The position numbers and the translations under genes were made by a program. Shown here one piece after another: positions 22,148-35,700 of a stretch of DNA of 64,000 nt (the stretch's first letter is position 1; every line of letters begins with the position of its first letter). Origin of the DNA: Anaeramoeba flamelloides (Eukaryota > Metamonada > Anaeramoebidae). The notes under the pieces are model-generated. The model had not been told where the DNA came from. It ran no database searches and was given only the letters and a program-made list of their open reading frames with translations. The stretch covers positions 2,356,001 through 2,420,000 of the forward strand of contig JANTQA010000033.1 of assembly GCA_027625915.1 (NCBI GenBank), written 5' to 3'.

Positions 22148-23551
22148 TTAATTTTTCTTATGTTCTTTAACAATTTTCTCAAGTTGTAAATTAAACGAAC
22201 TGTTATCGTTTAATTGGTAGAAGTCATGAATATCGCGTAATTCATCTAATAATTCATTTGTAACTTTAATATTTTTCAATGTAATTTTATTGGTGTAAAC
22301 GAATCGTATAAAGATCTCAAAGGCATCAAAGGATAATTCAGAAAAATCTATAACGGATTCTTCTAATTCTGTAACGTTGGCAAAGAGCCCCCTATACAGT
22401 CCACTTCTTGCTTGCAGGACTAAGGAATGAACTGGGAATATGAATGGATTTTCGTCATTGTAATTTTCTTTAAATACGATTTTGAAATCCTTGGACTTGT
22501 CGTCATCCAGTAACAAGGAGATGTCGTCCGTTAAAGATCGCGAGCTCGCCTTCTCGATAATTTGTAAATGCTCCACAATTGTATTCACCTTTTCTATTGA
22601 GATCCCCAATCCTGTATAAACCCATTTCAAAAACAAATGGATGTCCTCTGGTTGGAAATTATCTTCAAGCGTGTTTTTGAGATCTTTTGGTTCGATCCCT
22701 GTGCGGTATTCCAACAGAAAGGAATGCACTTTTTTGCCACCGATCTCAAAATCTGTTCTTTCTTCTCTTTTAAATAATAAGTTAAAGTCTTGAACAAAGC
22801 CAAACAAATTCTTTGATTTTGCTCGTTGCTCTTTGCTGACTACAAACAAATTATAGACGTTTGGGTTCAAATTTACAATTAAAGCAGTGTCCTCAATTAC
22901 CTTTGTTTCAGAATAGTAGATTTGATTTGATTCCTCGATTTTTAATTTCTTTGCAACCATGGGCTTAATAGACGAGATGGTGTCTCTTCTGTTCACTTTG
23001 ACCCAGATCACTTTCCGGTTTAAGGTGTATATTTTATAAAAGCTTGATCGATTAATTCCTCCCCTCGTCAGGACATACAATTTAATTGTCGAGCGATCAT
23101 TAATTTTATATGACTCGAGGGTGTTCTCAGGTTGGGACAGCCTTACACCATTAAAGACAAGTCTTTGGGTACTGACAGAGACAGAGATCTGCTTTTGAAT
23201 TTTTTCTTGAAGATCAGAGACTCGATCGTTCAGTGACACACGCAAGGGGAACGTAGACAGCGCCTCTAATGAGATAAATACAGTTGTTTTACGTTCAGGA
23301 TCTTGAAGGGTTTCAACGAGTTCATTCAGTCCATTTGTGTGAACGCCAAAATATGATCCTTCGTGAACAGAGATAAAATGACTAAACGCTTGTGTCCTGT
23401 TTTCGTGTTCAGCACCACAAAAGAGACAATAGATTTGTTTACATTTACAGACTTGAAATCCAATTCCTAAAGACAAGATTGCATTGTGTTTTTTACAGTG
23501 TGGACACCTTTGGTATCTACCATTTACTAAATCGATTAATTCTTGATCCAT
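22148..23551 (-). CDS. Zinc-binding, double ubiquitin-like, double BTB/POZ protein
   Basis: The start MDQELIDLVN at 23551 gives 467 residues. A further upstream ATG would add only a poly-Lys/Phe leader translated from a T-run, so it was rejected. An IBR-like zinc module occupies 16-63: C16-x2-C19, C35-x-C37, C42-x2-C45, then H49, H58 and H63. A ubiquitin-like domain (89-165) carries the LVFNGVRLSQPENTLESYKI block and ends LYVLTRGG, like ubiquitin's own LRGG end. Residues 172-238 look like a second, divergent ubiquitin-like domain. Two BTB/POZ domains follow: 253-316 (short, ending FLKWVYTG) and 353-447 (FPVHSLVLQARSGLYRGLF and AFEIFIRFVYTNKI). BTB proteins commonly act as dimerising adaptors for cullin-3 ubiquitin ligases, so a role in ubiquitin signalling is plausible. 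There is no catalytic RING or Rcat cysteine arrangement that I can confirm. GC content is visibly higher than in the surroundings. Confidence 0.85.
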   Translation of the reverse strand: MDQELIDLVNGRYQRCPHCKKHNAILSLGIGFQVCKCKQIYCLFCGAEHENRTQAFSHFISVHEGSYFGVHTNGLNELVETLQDPERKTTVFISLEALSTFPLRVSLNDRVSDLQEKIQKQISVSVSTQRLVFNGVRLSQPENTLESYKINDRSTIKLYVLTRGGINRSSFYKIYTLNRKVIWVKVNRRDTISSIKPMVAKKLKIEESNQIYYSETKVIEDTALIVNLNPNVYNLFVVSKEQRAKSKNLFGFVQDFNLLFKREERTDFEIGGKKVHSFLLEYRTGIEPKDLKNTLEDNFQPEDIHLFLKWVYTGLGISIEKVNTIVEHLQIIEKASSRSLTDDISLLLDDDKSKDFKIVFKENYNDENPFIFPVHSLVLQARSGLYRGLFANVTELEESVIDFSELSFDAFEIFIRFVYTNKITLKNIKVTNELLDELRDIHDFYQLNDNSSFNLQLEKIVKEHKKN

Positions 23552-26500
23552 TTGAGGGTTTTTTTTTTTTTTTTTTTCAAAATTTTTTTGTGAGATATTT
23601 GAAAAGAAATAAAAGATTCCCTTTTTACTTTTTGAAAAGTAAATCAAGAGTTAGTATCATGGATTTTCCAATTTAGAATCATCTTTTTGTTGTTGATTTC
23701 ATACACGAATAATTTCATAGCAAATATTTGAGAATTTTCATTTACTTGTTTTCGAATACACATTTAGTGCAATCTTGATCTCTAATAGGGATAAACAAAC
23801 CTCGTTTTATACTTTAACAAAACACTGACAACAGATATCGTTGAACAATAAGTATCCACTTTTCTAGTATATTTTAAAAAAATTCTCCATTCTTTTTCCA
23901 AACTCACTATTTGTAATCTGTTTCGTTTTGCATGTTTTTATTGAAATACAAGTTAAAAATTTCACTTCTTTTTCCTTATTTTTCTTTGTTAAATAGGGCT
24001 CTCAATAAAGTAAGTAAACTTCAGTTTAAGGATTATTAGAAAAAGGAAATTGAAAATGAAGTTCAAAAAATTCCTCTTTATGATTCAAATACCAGTATTT
24101 TTAAATTTTGAATTAAATATTAAATAACGATTTTTTATTTCTGGAAATACCAAAATACTTTAAAATTGAATTGTTTCTCTCAAATAGTTTGAAGAAACGA
24201 AATTTTGAAAGTAGAGTACAAAGTAGTTTGAAAAAATTATTTATAATTTCTTAATTCTCAAATATTTTTCGTCAAAATCTAAATCTTTTCAATAGGATAT
24301 TATTTTTAAATGTCTGAAAATACAAATGTTAAATGGTATTATTTTTTATGAAATACAAAAATATTTGAGATCTGTCAAACAATATTTTCAATATTTGAAC
24401 GTTTTTATAGTGAAATGAGCTTATTTAGAAAGTGAGGATCTTTTTTTTTTCAAAATAATTTGTTTCAAAGAACGAAATTTTTTTTTTAAAAGTTTATTTC
24501 GTAAACTTAATTTTGATAGAAATAAAGTATGTAATTAAGAAACTTAAATTATAAAACGTGTAGCGAAGAAAAAGATTTATCAAAAATCAAGAAAGGTACG
24601 AAAGGGTTTGATATTCACCAAAATTAAAAAAATACATTCAAAATTGAAGAAACATCAAAAATGATCAAGATATATCGTTAAAGGATTTGAATTGGAACTA
24701 ATCATTGTCCAAAGTGTGGTTGGCGAAGCCCATACACTTGTCATTAATGTAGCAGCATAAAATAGGAAATTGAGAATTGATTTATTTTGGATTTTTTTTA
24801 ACCCGATAATCGTCTCAAAATTGTAAAGTATCATTTCCCAACAATCAACCCAAACAAGAGTCTCATCAATGAATCCATTTTCCCCAATATTTTCTCCTTA
24901 CTAACAGAAATAAATGAAAAAATTTCTCATCAAGATCCAATTACATTTTTAATTAAAGCAATATTTTTACTGTATTTATTGTTACTTTACATTTCTAAAA
25001 AATAAACACATGGAATCACTTACATATTTATAAGTTTTTTTGCCTTTAATACTTTTTTTTTTTAGGTCAAATGAAACAATCAAAATATAATTGTTTCTCT
25101 ATCTTTTTCTTCCAATAATAAATGTATAAAAAGTTTTTTAGGAGGCGAATGTGATTTTCAAAGAAATAACAAAGAAAATTTTTTTTTTTTTTTTTTCAAA
25201 TAGAATATAAAAGGTAAAAGGCTCTCATAAATTTAACAGATATTATAGACAAGTGATAATTTTAAAGAACCTTATTATTTGTTACAAAATAAATAGAACA
25301 AACTTTTCAATCATCTTCCCAAAAAACGATTTTAAGAACCAATAACATTTAAAATTTTTAATTTCTAAATCAAATACAATTATTAAATTATCCATTTCTA
25401 GATTGGAGACTTTGATGATTTATTTTAATTACTGTAATATATTTGGAAATTTGAATGACAATATCTATCTTTTTATATTACAATCAACAGTTTAACAACT
25501 GGAAATAATTATTCAATTTGGATTAAAACAAAATAAAGATAAAACAGTTTAATCAAAAGATTTAAAAAAAAAATAAATATTTGGGTATTTATTTAGATAA
25601 AATTGTACATATAGTTTATAATTTAAAAAAATCTAAAGAAACATATAATAACTGCCAACAATTATTCAATTAAAATTCTCTGAATAATAATTGGAAAATT
25701 AGATTAATTAAATCATTTATATTAAGTCAGATTGGTATATGGATTAGAAATTTTTAATTATGAAATAACAAACTTTTAAATTATAAAAATTATTGGATTA
25801 ATTCATGCATTACTGGAATATTCAAAATAAACAGAAATAAACAAATCCTTCTTTAAAAAACAGAATTCAAAATTGAAAATATGTTGATTTTATTTTGTAA
25901 AAAAAAAAATTAAAACTAAAACTTTAAATTAAATAATTTATATCTTTCTTGTTTAGAAAAATTAATAAAATTTAAGGGATTTAAATCTACCAAGGAGAAG
26001 TCTAAGATTAAATTATATAGGTTATTGGGTTTAGCCATTTAGGTGAACTGCTTTAAATGTCTCTAAAAATAGATAAGTATAGTAGTAATATGTGTTGATA
26101 TCATCAAGTAAAAAAGGATCTATATATTAGAATAAAACACAACAATTCCAGAATAAAAATATTCATTTTACCACAAATTTAAAAGTTGAATTATCAATTT
26201 TAAGACTCCAAAGTAGCAAAATATCTTACTTAAATTCGTGGCGAAATGTAGATTAGTTGTTAAAAAATTTGTTGATTTGAAAAAAATTAAATAAATAACG
26301 AATAGATTTTTTTGACCAAGTCTTTCTGAAATATTGGTAATATATTGGTGTTATATTTATATTTATCAAAAGGAAACAACAAAAAATCATTTTTAGGTTT
26401 TTATGTTGATAATCATTGAATTAATCTTTGAAATTCAAAAATTAAAAAAATAGTTACTTTTGGAAGTTAAAAATTTGAATTATTAATTACTGAGTACTAT

Positions 26501-26844
26501 TTTTTGGTTTCGATTGTTAAATTTGGAAAAAAGAATTAAGAAAAAAATTTCCAAAATGAAAATTATAAATAGTGATCATTAGTAAAAAATTTAATTATTT
26601 ATTATGTTATAAGATTTATAATAGATTATGTAGAGCTTTTTAAGCCATGGTGTACTTATATCATTTACACATAATTACAACATACTTTGATTATAAAGAA
26701 ATCTAGGGTAATGTTAATCCCTTAATCATAGAATAAATAATAAAATTAATTGGTATACAAACGAACGAATAGGGGCAAAATAAGAAATGTATAGTTTACA
26801 TATAAACGGTTACTGAATTATAAATGTTGGAAAACTGTCGCTAG

Positions 26845-27260
26845 CTTTCATTGGGTTTTCTATTTTATCTTCTAAATTATTAGATTTATGTTAGGTTTTT
26901 TGGGGTTTTCTATTTATTTGGAAAGGCAATAGATTTTCTAAATGAAATAGAAAACCTCAAAAAAACCTAGAAAACTTCACAAATAAATAGAAAACCTCAT
27001 AAAAACCGAGAACACTTTACAGATAAGACAGAAATCCCGGAAACCCCGAGAAAACTTCACAAATAAACAGAAAACCTCAATAAAGGCGCTGCTATTTATT
27101 TTGAGAAATAAAATGAAAATTGTTTTAATTTTTAATTGTATTTCTAAAATCAAGAAAAATTGTAATTACCTTTTCCTAATTCAAATGAATGGAGTAAAAT
27201 CTGTGATTTTACCCTATTCTTTTAAATTACGAAAAAAATAGGTACCCTATGGCATTTTTA
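26845..27260. repeat. Palindrome-module array, block B
   Basis: Arms GGTTTTCTATTTATTTGGAA and AAATGAAATAGAAAACCTCA surround an AATAGATTTT centre. Three consecutive ACTTCACAAATAAATAGAAA-like units follow, then a GAATGGAGTAAAAT / ATTTTACCCTATTC hairpin at about 27190-27232. Same modules as block A. Confidence 0.65.
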
Positions 27261-28849
27261 CGCACTTGGTAAAGCAACACAAAAATTTTTTTCAATAATT
27301 AAAAATCAAAACTATTTATTTAAAACACAAAAATATTTAAGTTATCCATCAATACAACAATTCTAAAATTCATACATTCAGATTGCATAAATAGATGTTA
27401 CTATCTAATCAATAAAAATTCAAAAAACTGTGTCCTTTATCTTTTGAATAAGAACAAAAGGAAATTATAGAAAATATTGATCATTTTTTATGCATATGTC
27501 TTTCCTTTGAAAAAGATTGATTGATATTTCATAAAATAATTTAAAAGAAATAAATCTTAAGGATGTAAGTACATTTTCCCATTTTGAAAAATTTTAATTG
27601 TGTGAACATTACTGAAAATTATTTTTTAAGTGCCAACAGATATTGAAACTTTGGAACCAAAACATCATCCACTAGTCTATTCGTGAAAAGAATCAAAGTA
27701 ATTCAGAGTTGATTCTTAAATTTTTTGATTTTTTGAACATTTTTTTTGATGAAATTTTTGGTTTTATTAAATTTGGTTTTGGATCTCGAGATGTGTTTAT
27801 ACGAATGAATGAAATTAATCAAACAGTAAACTAAAAAAATATACCCGAAAGGGTGTGCATTTGAAACAAATATTTTCTTTTAGAAGACCAAACACGAAGG
27901 ATAACCATTCCAAATAAATTGGTTGAAATCAAGAATGATTAAAAAAAAAAAACGATAAAAGCCTATTTTCGAAGATTTGTTTTCATTATCTTCTTAATTT
28001 TTATGAATACAAACTATTTTTTTCCTTGAATTTCTAGCCCCATTACTATTTATTATTATTTTAAAAAACCTTTTGTGACAAATTTGCTTTCAAAATTCTT
28101 TTTTGTATTTTTCTATCAAACAAAGCCAAAACAAAGAATACTATAAAAAAAAATTAAAATAATGGAGTTTAATTCTTGGAACTAAAAAACAGTTACAAAA
28201 GATTCAAATTATATTAATTGAGAAATTCAATAACAAAATTTTATCAGATTCAGAATTTTTTTGAGTTCTCATTTTAATTGGAAAATAAATAATTATAAAA
28301 TCAAACGCCTTTGTCCAATAAACCCCCATTTTCAAGAAGAATTACAAAAATCTCTGATTTTCTGAACTAAAACTAGAATTAGATTACATAAATGAAAATA
28401 GGATTTTTAAATTCATTTTGTAAATTCTTTAGAAATAAACAGTAATTTGTTTTTCAAAAATTTTCCAAACATAATTTTTTTGATAAAGAATTAAAAATAA
28501 AAAAAAATAAAGAATGAGTAATTGTGTAAAATTTTATAGATAAGATCAAGTAATAAATGATTTTTATTTATTTTTTTTTGATCAATTTTTTCATTTTTTT
28601 GATTTGCGTTTTTTTGTTGGTATGAAAATATCCTCTACTAGGAATATATTCCCCTCTAGTATTTATTAAAATATCAATGTATTTGGCTAAAGAAATGATT
28701 TTAATCATTCGGTTTCACATAAATGGTGGCACTCAAAAAATGAAAAATGTACTTACCCCCTTAATGAATTAATTTTAAATCAGAACAGTTTCTATTATTT
28801 TCATTAATTAATAATAGTGAAATCTAAGATTGTACAAAAAATTTTATGA

Positions 28850-28911
28850 AAGGGAATTTAAGTCAAAGATCAAAAAGAATGTAATTTACACTTCTTCATT
28901 AATTAAAATAA
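28850..28911. repeat. Solo fragment of the 4.2-kb element's terminal repeat
   Basis: The sequence GGGAATTTAAGTCAAA followed by AATGTAATTTACACTTCTTC matches, in order, the outer 60 bases of the right terminal repeat of the element at 40259-44421. No partner terminus is seen nearby, so it is a truncated relic. Confidence 0.5.
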
Positions 28912-29773
28912 GTAATAACTTTTTTTTTTGATCTCATCATAATTAAAACTTAGTTCAAGTTTTCATTTTAGTACTGCAAAAATTTTTTCAAACAGAAAAA
29001 TATATTTTTTAAGACTCCATACTTCATTACATCACATTTAAAGGTTGACTCTTCACTTTATTAAAACAACAAACTTTCAAAAAGTGTTAATTCTGAAAAT
29101 GTATACAGTTTTTTAAAATTGAATACTTGATAAAACTATTAATTCTGAAAAAGTTTTCACTTTTTTAAAATAGAAAACTTCAAATATGTTTTAAAAAAAG
29201 TACTCACTTTTTAATAAACTTCTCTATCACACAATTAATTTTTGGTTTTTTCCTAAATTGCTTCTTTTTTCTTTAAAGAGTTTTTTTATAATCCTTATTG
29301 GTGACTTTGAAAAACACCTCTTTGCTTAGGTGCGTGCTGGAAGCAAATAGTATTTTCTGATTTCAATAGGTCTACCTTAAAGTAAATAAAAATTTCTGAT
29401 AAATTCATAAAAATGTTTTTAACTTTTTTGTTCCCCTTTTCTATTTTTGAAAATGATTTTATAGGCTTTGAAGAAAGATTTTAGTGGTTTAAATAAAAAC
29501 GAAAATTCTAAATTAGTTGACAAAAGAACTGGAGTTGTTACAATTTGTTTTGAAAGTTGGTTTACAAGCTCTTAAAAATTTAAATCCAACCAAAAAGTTC
29601 AAACTGTTTTTTGAAATTATTAGTCGATAATAAATTATTTCATCAAACGATTGGAAATCAAACCACAAACATTAGGTTGAATTGTGTGCAAGTTTTTGTG
29701 ATTCTATTTCATTTTCTGATCATTAGCATTTCTCAAAAGTTTACTTGCATTAAAATTAATTCAAAAAATACTA

Positions 29774-32700
29774 ATGTCGAGCTCTTTGAAAAATGTTACG
29801 ATTGGTACAGTTCTGCCTTGCAAATTCCAAAATAATAATTATTACGATTGTGAAATCTTAGAAATAAGAACAAACGATAAGAACCAGTTGGAGTATTATG
29901 TTCATTTTACTGAATGTAACACAAACATTTTTTTTCTATTTTGGGAGAACAAAAAAAACAAAAAAAAAAAAAAAAAAAAAAAAAGAAAAAGATTTTTAAA
30001 ATTCTTAATTGCTTTTATGTTTCCCCTCAAATGGATTTTTTTTATTATTTTTTAGTTAACAAAAGACTAGACGGATGGGTTTTAGGTAGTAGATTAAAAA
30101 CAGATCAAATAAAATCAAATAAAAATATTCACACAATTACACCCAAACGTTTAACAAGAACAAGAACAATGGAGGGAAGAAAATCAAATCAGAAAGGAAG
30201 AGTTGTAAGTACCAATATTCTTACCTTAACAAAAAACTAATCAAAACAATAATTTCTTACTTTTTTAAAGACGTTCAATATCACCAAAAGAAAAAAAAAC
30301 AAAAAAAAACATTTTAAACGTAAATCAATCCCTAAATGTAATTAAAAAACATTCGATCTAGTAAAATAAAGAATTTCACATTCAAACAAATTTGCAGAAG
30401 ACTAAAACTAGCTCTTTTGAAAAAACTGTTTTATAGATTCCTAAAAAAAGTTCAACCGAATTTGTTTGCTGTTAGCTTTTAGAAATGAAAAAATAAAATT
30501 GAAAATTTCAAACAAGACAAAAATATTACTTTAATTCACATTTCACCCGTTGTTAGTAGGGTTTGTATTCATAATATAACCAACACTCCAGAAGTTCACA
30601 ATCTTGAGGAAATGATATTTATTGTTGTTAGCAGTAGTACGATTTTTAATACTCTCTAGTTGAGAAAAAACTTTTTAAATTACTTGTTCAATGAATTTTT
30701 GTTTAATTCAACTTGGAGGTACTTACTTTAAATGGTAATCTCTAATAGGTTTGAAAATGGTCTAGTCATCTAAAAAAACTGAAATATAGAAAAAAAAATA
30801 ACTAATATAAATATTGCCTTGTCCGTAGAGTGCCGTCAAGTGCCGTAGAGTGCCTAGGTTTTTTTTAATTTCTAAAATTAAAAAAAAGCCTTACGGCAGT
30901 TTTCCAGAATTTAAAAGAATTGAGTAAAATCTTTAATTTAACTCTATTTTTTTTTTGAATTCTGCAAAGCCTAATGGCGGTTTTTTTTACTTTTTGGAAG
31001 AAAACCTAAAATTTCTACTCGATTATTTTGAAACCTGGAAAACATAACGAAAGTGGCCGTCAAGTGCCGAGCTTTTCCAGAATTTAAAAGATGAAACCAA
31101 AAATCATAGATTTTGCTCTATTCTTTTGAATTCTGGAAAAGCTAACGGCGATTTTATTTACTTTTTGAAAAAAACCTAACGAAAATCTATTGATTTTCCG
31201 AATAAACATAAAACACAAGAAAACCTAACGTTAAGTGTCCGTCAAGTGCCTAGGTTTTCCGAGATTAAAAAGAATCAAGTAAAATCAAATAGATTTTACT
31301 TTATTCTTTTAAATTCTGGAAAACCTAACGAAAGTGTCCGTCAAGTGCCGTAGAGTGCCTAGGTTTTCTTGAGGTTTTCTGTTTTATTTATTAAATCTAT
31401 CGATTTTCCAAATAAACAGAAAACTCAAGAAAACCTAACGATGCTTTTCCATGATTCAAAAGAATGGAGAAAAATCAAAGATTTTACTCAATTCTTTTAA
31501 ATTCTGGAAAAGCTAACGGAAATTTTTTTTACTTTTTGAAATAAACCGAAAATTTATTAAAATTTTCTGTTTATTTCAAAAATTAAAAAAAACAGAAAGG
31601 AAAAATCAAAAAAAAAATAATTTTTTCAATTTAAATCAATAAATAATTCTTTAATAGTCCAAATAATTGATTCCTCATTTGAAAGATATTTATTAAATTT
31701 AAAATACTTTTAAAAAACAATAAAATGACAGCCAAACTGTAGAGAAAAAAATATAATAAACTTTTTTATGATTAAGTTTGAAAAAAATCTTAATAGAAAC
31801 TGGAAAATTGGATTTTTCAATTTAAATGATAAAATATCTTTAAAAATAATTTTTGATCAAATATTTCTTATTAAACAATAATGTTTTTATTCTATGTGAA
31901 GTTATTAAAAAGTGGAAAATTGGCAAATATTTAATTTTTTTTTGAAAAAATTTTTTTAATGGTAATATAGTAAAGTTCCTTTTGAAAACTTTTTGGTAAC
32001 ACTTTTTTCAAATTACTCAAATGTGATTAGAATTATCAAATCAATTCTATTTAGATTAAGGGGTTGTGTCCAAAATGAATTCTGAGCATATGCCACAAAT
32101 CGCGTCCTTTTATTTTGATTCAGGAAATTAGATCTTTTATCAACATATTAAAATAATTTTTTTTTTGCAACAAATGCAGTTTTTTTGGTTTTTATTTTTT
32201 ATTCTATCGTAAATACCAACCAACCACAAAATAGAAGAGTGGTACTGGTTAATGAGGGGGGGTATTGGATTTTACTGGGTTAGTACCAAAGTACAAATAA
32301 ATGACTTAAATAAAAAATTAATTGTATAAATATCTTATTAATTGTATTTTTAAGGAATTAGTAATTGAAGTTTTGACAAAAAAAAAAAACAAGAAAAAGC
32401 CAATAAACATCCATTTTTTCCAAAAAAAAATTATTTTAATATGTTGATAAAAGATCTAATTTCCTGAACCAAAATGAAAGAAGTTTTTTATAATATATCA
32501 GAAGAATTCATTTGGAACGTACATCCTTAATTTCTTTTTTTTTTTTTATTTCAAAAAGGTAATTAACTTGTTTCCCCAAAGTCATTAGTTTGAGTTTTTA
32601 AAAAAACTTTAACAAATCCAAAAATAAAAAAAGTTATTTGTTTTGTAATATTATAATCAAAATCTATAGACATTCAAAATTGATTACAACAATTCAAAAA

Positions 32701-35700
32701 GAGAAATTACAAATTTTGAAATAACCCACTAGATAATGAATTTACTATTGCGAAAAAAAAGTAAAACACATTTTTTTATTGTAAACATTAAGGAAAATCA
32801 CAAAAATCACAGAAATCACAGAAACCTGAAAATGAAAAATAAGATCAATTAATAAAAGAAAAAATAAACAAATAAAGATAAAAAAAAATTAAACACAGTA
32901 ACAGTTTTTCTAATACTATCTTATTGTGTGATTTTTTCTTCAATTGCTCTATTATTAAAAACTCAGATGAAAAATTTTGACTATTTTTGAGATCTTCCAA
33001 AACCACACCATCAATTCCGATATGAAAGTAGATTTAAATTGTATTTGTTTGGTTTGGTCGATAATTATATAATAGATTATTCTTTGAAGTTAATTTGTTT
33101 CTTCTTTTTATTGATTTTGCTTTTTTGTTTTCAGGTAATCTTCCCAATTAAAAATAGTGTTGAACTTTTTTTCCTGTTTCACTTTTTTTTCCCAAATGGT
33201 AAGTTTTATTTTTGTTCCTTTAAAAAAACAATTTACCTTGAGTTATTACTGTTTTTGATCTAAAGGATCGATCGATCTGCCAACAAAATTAAAACAAAAT
33301 ACGATGAAAACTCTTGATATGATCATAAATTAATTATATTTCTTTTTTATTGATTATAATTAAACTAAATTCCAAAAATTTGGACATAGTTAAAACAGTT
33401 TAAAGAAAAAAAATATTTCACTTTATCTTCAATTTAGAAATAATTTTGATTTTTACAAACTATTACATTTTTTGCCTTTTTTATTTTGTTTTCATTTCCA
33501 TTTTCCAAGTTAGTAAATCTGTTTCGTTAGATCGGGAAAATATTTTTACAATGGTTGATATAAAGGTCAAATTTGATTTTAGTTAAATAGAAAAATCACA
33601 TAAAATTAGTCAATGGTAACTGACCATTTGGGAAATCAATAATTGTCCGTGGAATTTCAACATCTTTAGCAATACAATTTTTTTCTTCCGTTCTTACTAC
33701 ATCATTTTTGACAAATTGGTTTTTATTTTTTTCGTTTTTCTTTTATTTTTATCTTTTGTTTGGATCAAAATGGTTACATATAAAAACATTAAGTTTGGAA
33801 AAACAAAAAAAAAATGCCATAACTTTGCTTTCAGCATCAAATATGTATTTTTGGTTAAAAAATGTTATTTTGTGGAAAAAGTTTATATTTTATTAATATT
33901 AAAGGTCTTTATAGAAACAAGACAATCAACTTAATTTCAAATCCGAAAACTAAAATGTTCTAGTTCACAATAGTTTCAAAGTTAATATTTTTCAGACACC
34001 TTGTCAAACTAATTTTATAATTAATAAAACACCAGACTCGACAGAATTGGTTTGTTAGAAATAAAAATCAAAAAGTTAGTCAAAATTTGAGATTCATCTT
34101 GGCTTTTTCAAAAAGTAATGAAAATATAATGTCTTCTTTTTGACTCTTAAAAACTAGATCTTCAAAGATTTCTCTCATTTTTTTTTGTTTCAAAGATTGT
34201 CTTGTTAATCAAAGCCAAAATGTTAAATTCAAAAATAAAAAAATTCATTAAGAAAATTATATTTTATATTATACTTTTATGTTTAAATTCTTATCTTTAT
34301 ATTAAAAAAAGGTTTCAATTTCACAATTTGAAAAAGATCAACAAGAAAAAGAAAACAAATTGCGCGAACTGATGAAAGTTAGAAATATTGATACTGTATG
34401 GTTTGGAAAATGTGTATTAGAACCATGGTATTATTCCCCTTATCCAACTCATATCATCCGCTATAGAAAAATATATATTTGTGAATTTTGCTTCAATTAT
34501 TTCGATTCCGAGCGATCATTCTTCCGACATATGGTAATTTCATTTTTATTTTTACAAAACAAAAAAGAACAAAAAATGATTAAATATCTAACATTGCGGT
34601 TTTACTTTTTATTCTCATTCACAACGAATACTTTCTTAATATCTTATGAGATTTCCTTTTCGTGTACTTATAAAGAACAACATAGTCATAGAATGTACCA
34701 TTATATTTGAGACTATTTTCAAAATAATTTATTGTTATTGTGTCTAATATTTTCAAAATATAATATTTATAAATTTATCCTCCAAACTTTTTATTGAATT
34801 AAAAAAATCACTTTTGTTTTTTTTTTTTTTCAATGTTTGAAATAATTTCATTTTTTATTTATACTTGTTATCAATTAAAGGAAAAGTAATTTAAAATAAA
34901 CTCTTTTCCAATAATTACAGGTTATTTAAAAATGAAAAAACACTATTTTTTTATCAAAAAATATTTCTTTAAGTGACCAGTATTCCACAGCAACATGACA
35001 AAATTATAAAACATGATTATTGGTGGTATTCTCTACTTACAAATTTTGTAGATGCCAAGTGTTAAAAAAATCAGATCAACTAAGAAGCCCAGAAAAGAAA
35101 ATTTTTTTTCAGAAACATTATTTTTTTGTTTACTTTTTTTCTGAAAAAAGAAAACTATTGAAATTCAGTTTATTTCTTACATTATAAAAATGTTTTTACC
35201 TTGTCTATTACCATTTTCATCATTATTACACACTAAATAACAAGTCTTTGTTGCCTGAAATATTAATTAAAGATTTGTTTTTCTTTTTTGAGATAATTCT
35301 TTTGGCTAAACTAAAAAAATTGATTTATTCAACATTTTGAAAAATATTCATATTGTTTTAGGAAGTGCAATTATCACCATTAAAGTTTTACAAGCCATTT
35401 ACAAATTTTACCCATAATTATGTTTTTTTTCTAAATTTGATTTTTTTAAAATAAAATTTTCACAAAGATAGTTGTGAATTTTGTAATTTTTTCCTCATTT
35501 TTTCAAAATCAATTTTTTTTATTGACAAAAATGATTTAAATTGTTATAATGATTCTTGTGAATAAGACCAAACAGTTTGTTAAAAAAATATAATTCAAAA
35601 TTGTAAAATTTTTTGGTGATTTTTTTTTCATTTTTTGAAAACGAGAAAATGACTTTTTTCAAAATTTCAAAGAATAAAAAAAAATTGCTTAATAGATCTA

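Larger units (their letters stand above)
23552..29773. other. Intergenic, mostly featureless AT-rich DNA
   Basis: Six kilobases between the divergently transcribed BTB gene (-) and the MYST acetyltransferase gene (+), so it must contain both promoters, though no motif is recognisable. Features seen: a less AT-rich island (about 24690-24900), palindrome-module block B (26845-27260) and a fragment of the 4.2-kb element's terminus (28850-28911). No supported gene. Confidence 0.55.
30205..34311 (+). other. Intron 2 of the MYST acetyltransferase gene (4.1 kb)
   Basis: The donor GTAAGT follows the codon at 30202-30204 and the acceptor AG lies at 34310-34311, phase 0. The intron holds palindrome-module block C (30821-31594), a TIR element (32064-32523) and a reverse copy of the TCCAAAAATT element (33369-33640). 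Open frames inside (for example near 33039 and 33708) are T-rich noise. Confidence 0.85.

Noticed and set aside
23552-23647. Lys/Phe-rich N-terminal extension of the BTB protein
   Set aside because: Comes from a T-run on the plus strand. The zinc module begins a few residues after the ATG at 23551.
34360-34710. Separate 116-codon gene
   Set aside because: It is exon 3 of the MYST acetyltransferase running on into its intron. Residues after 34533 are intronic.
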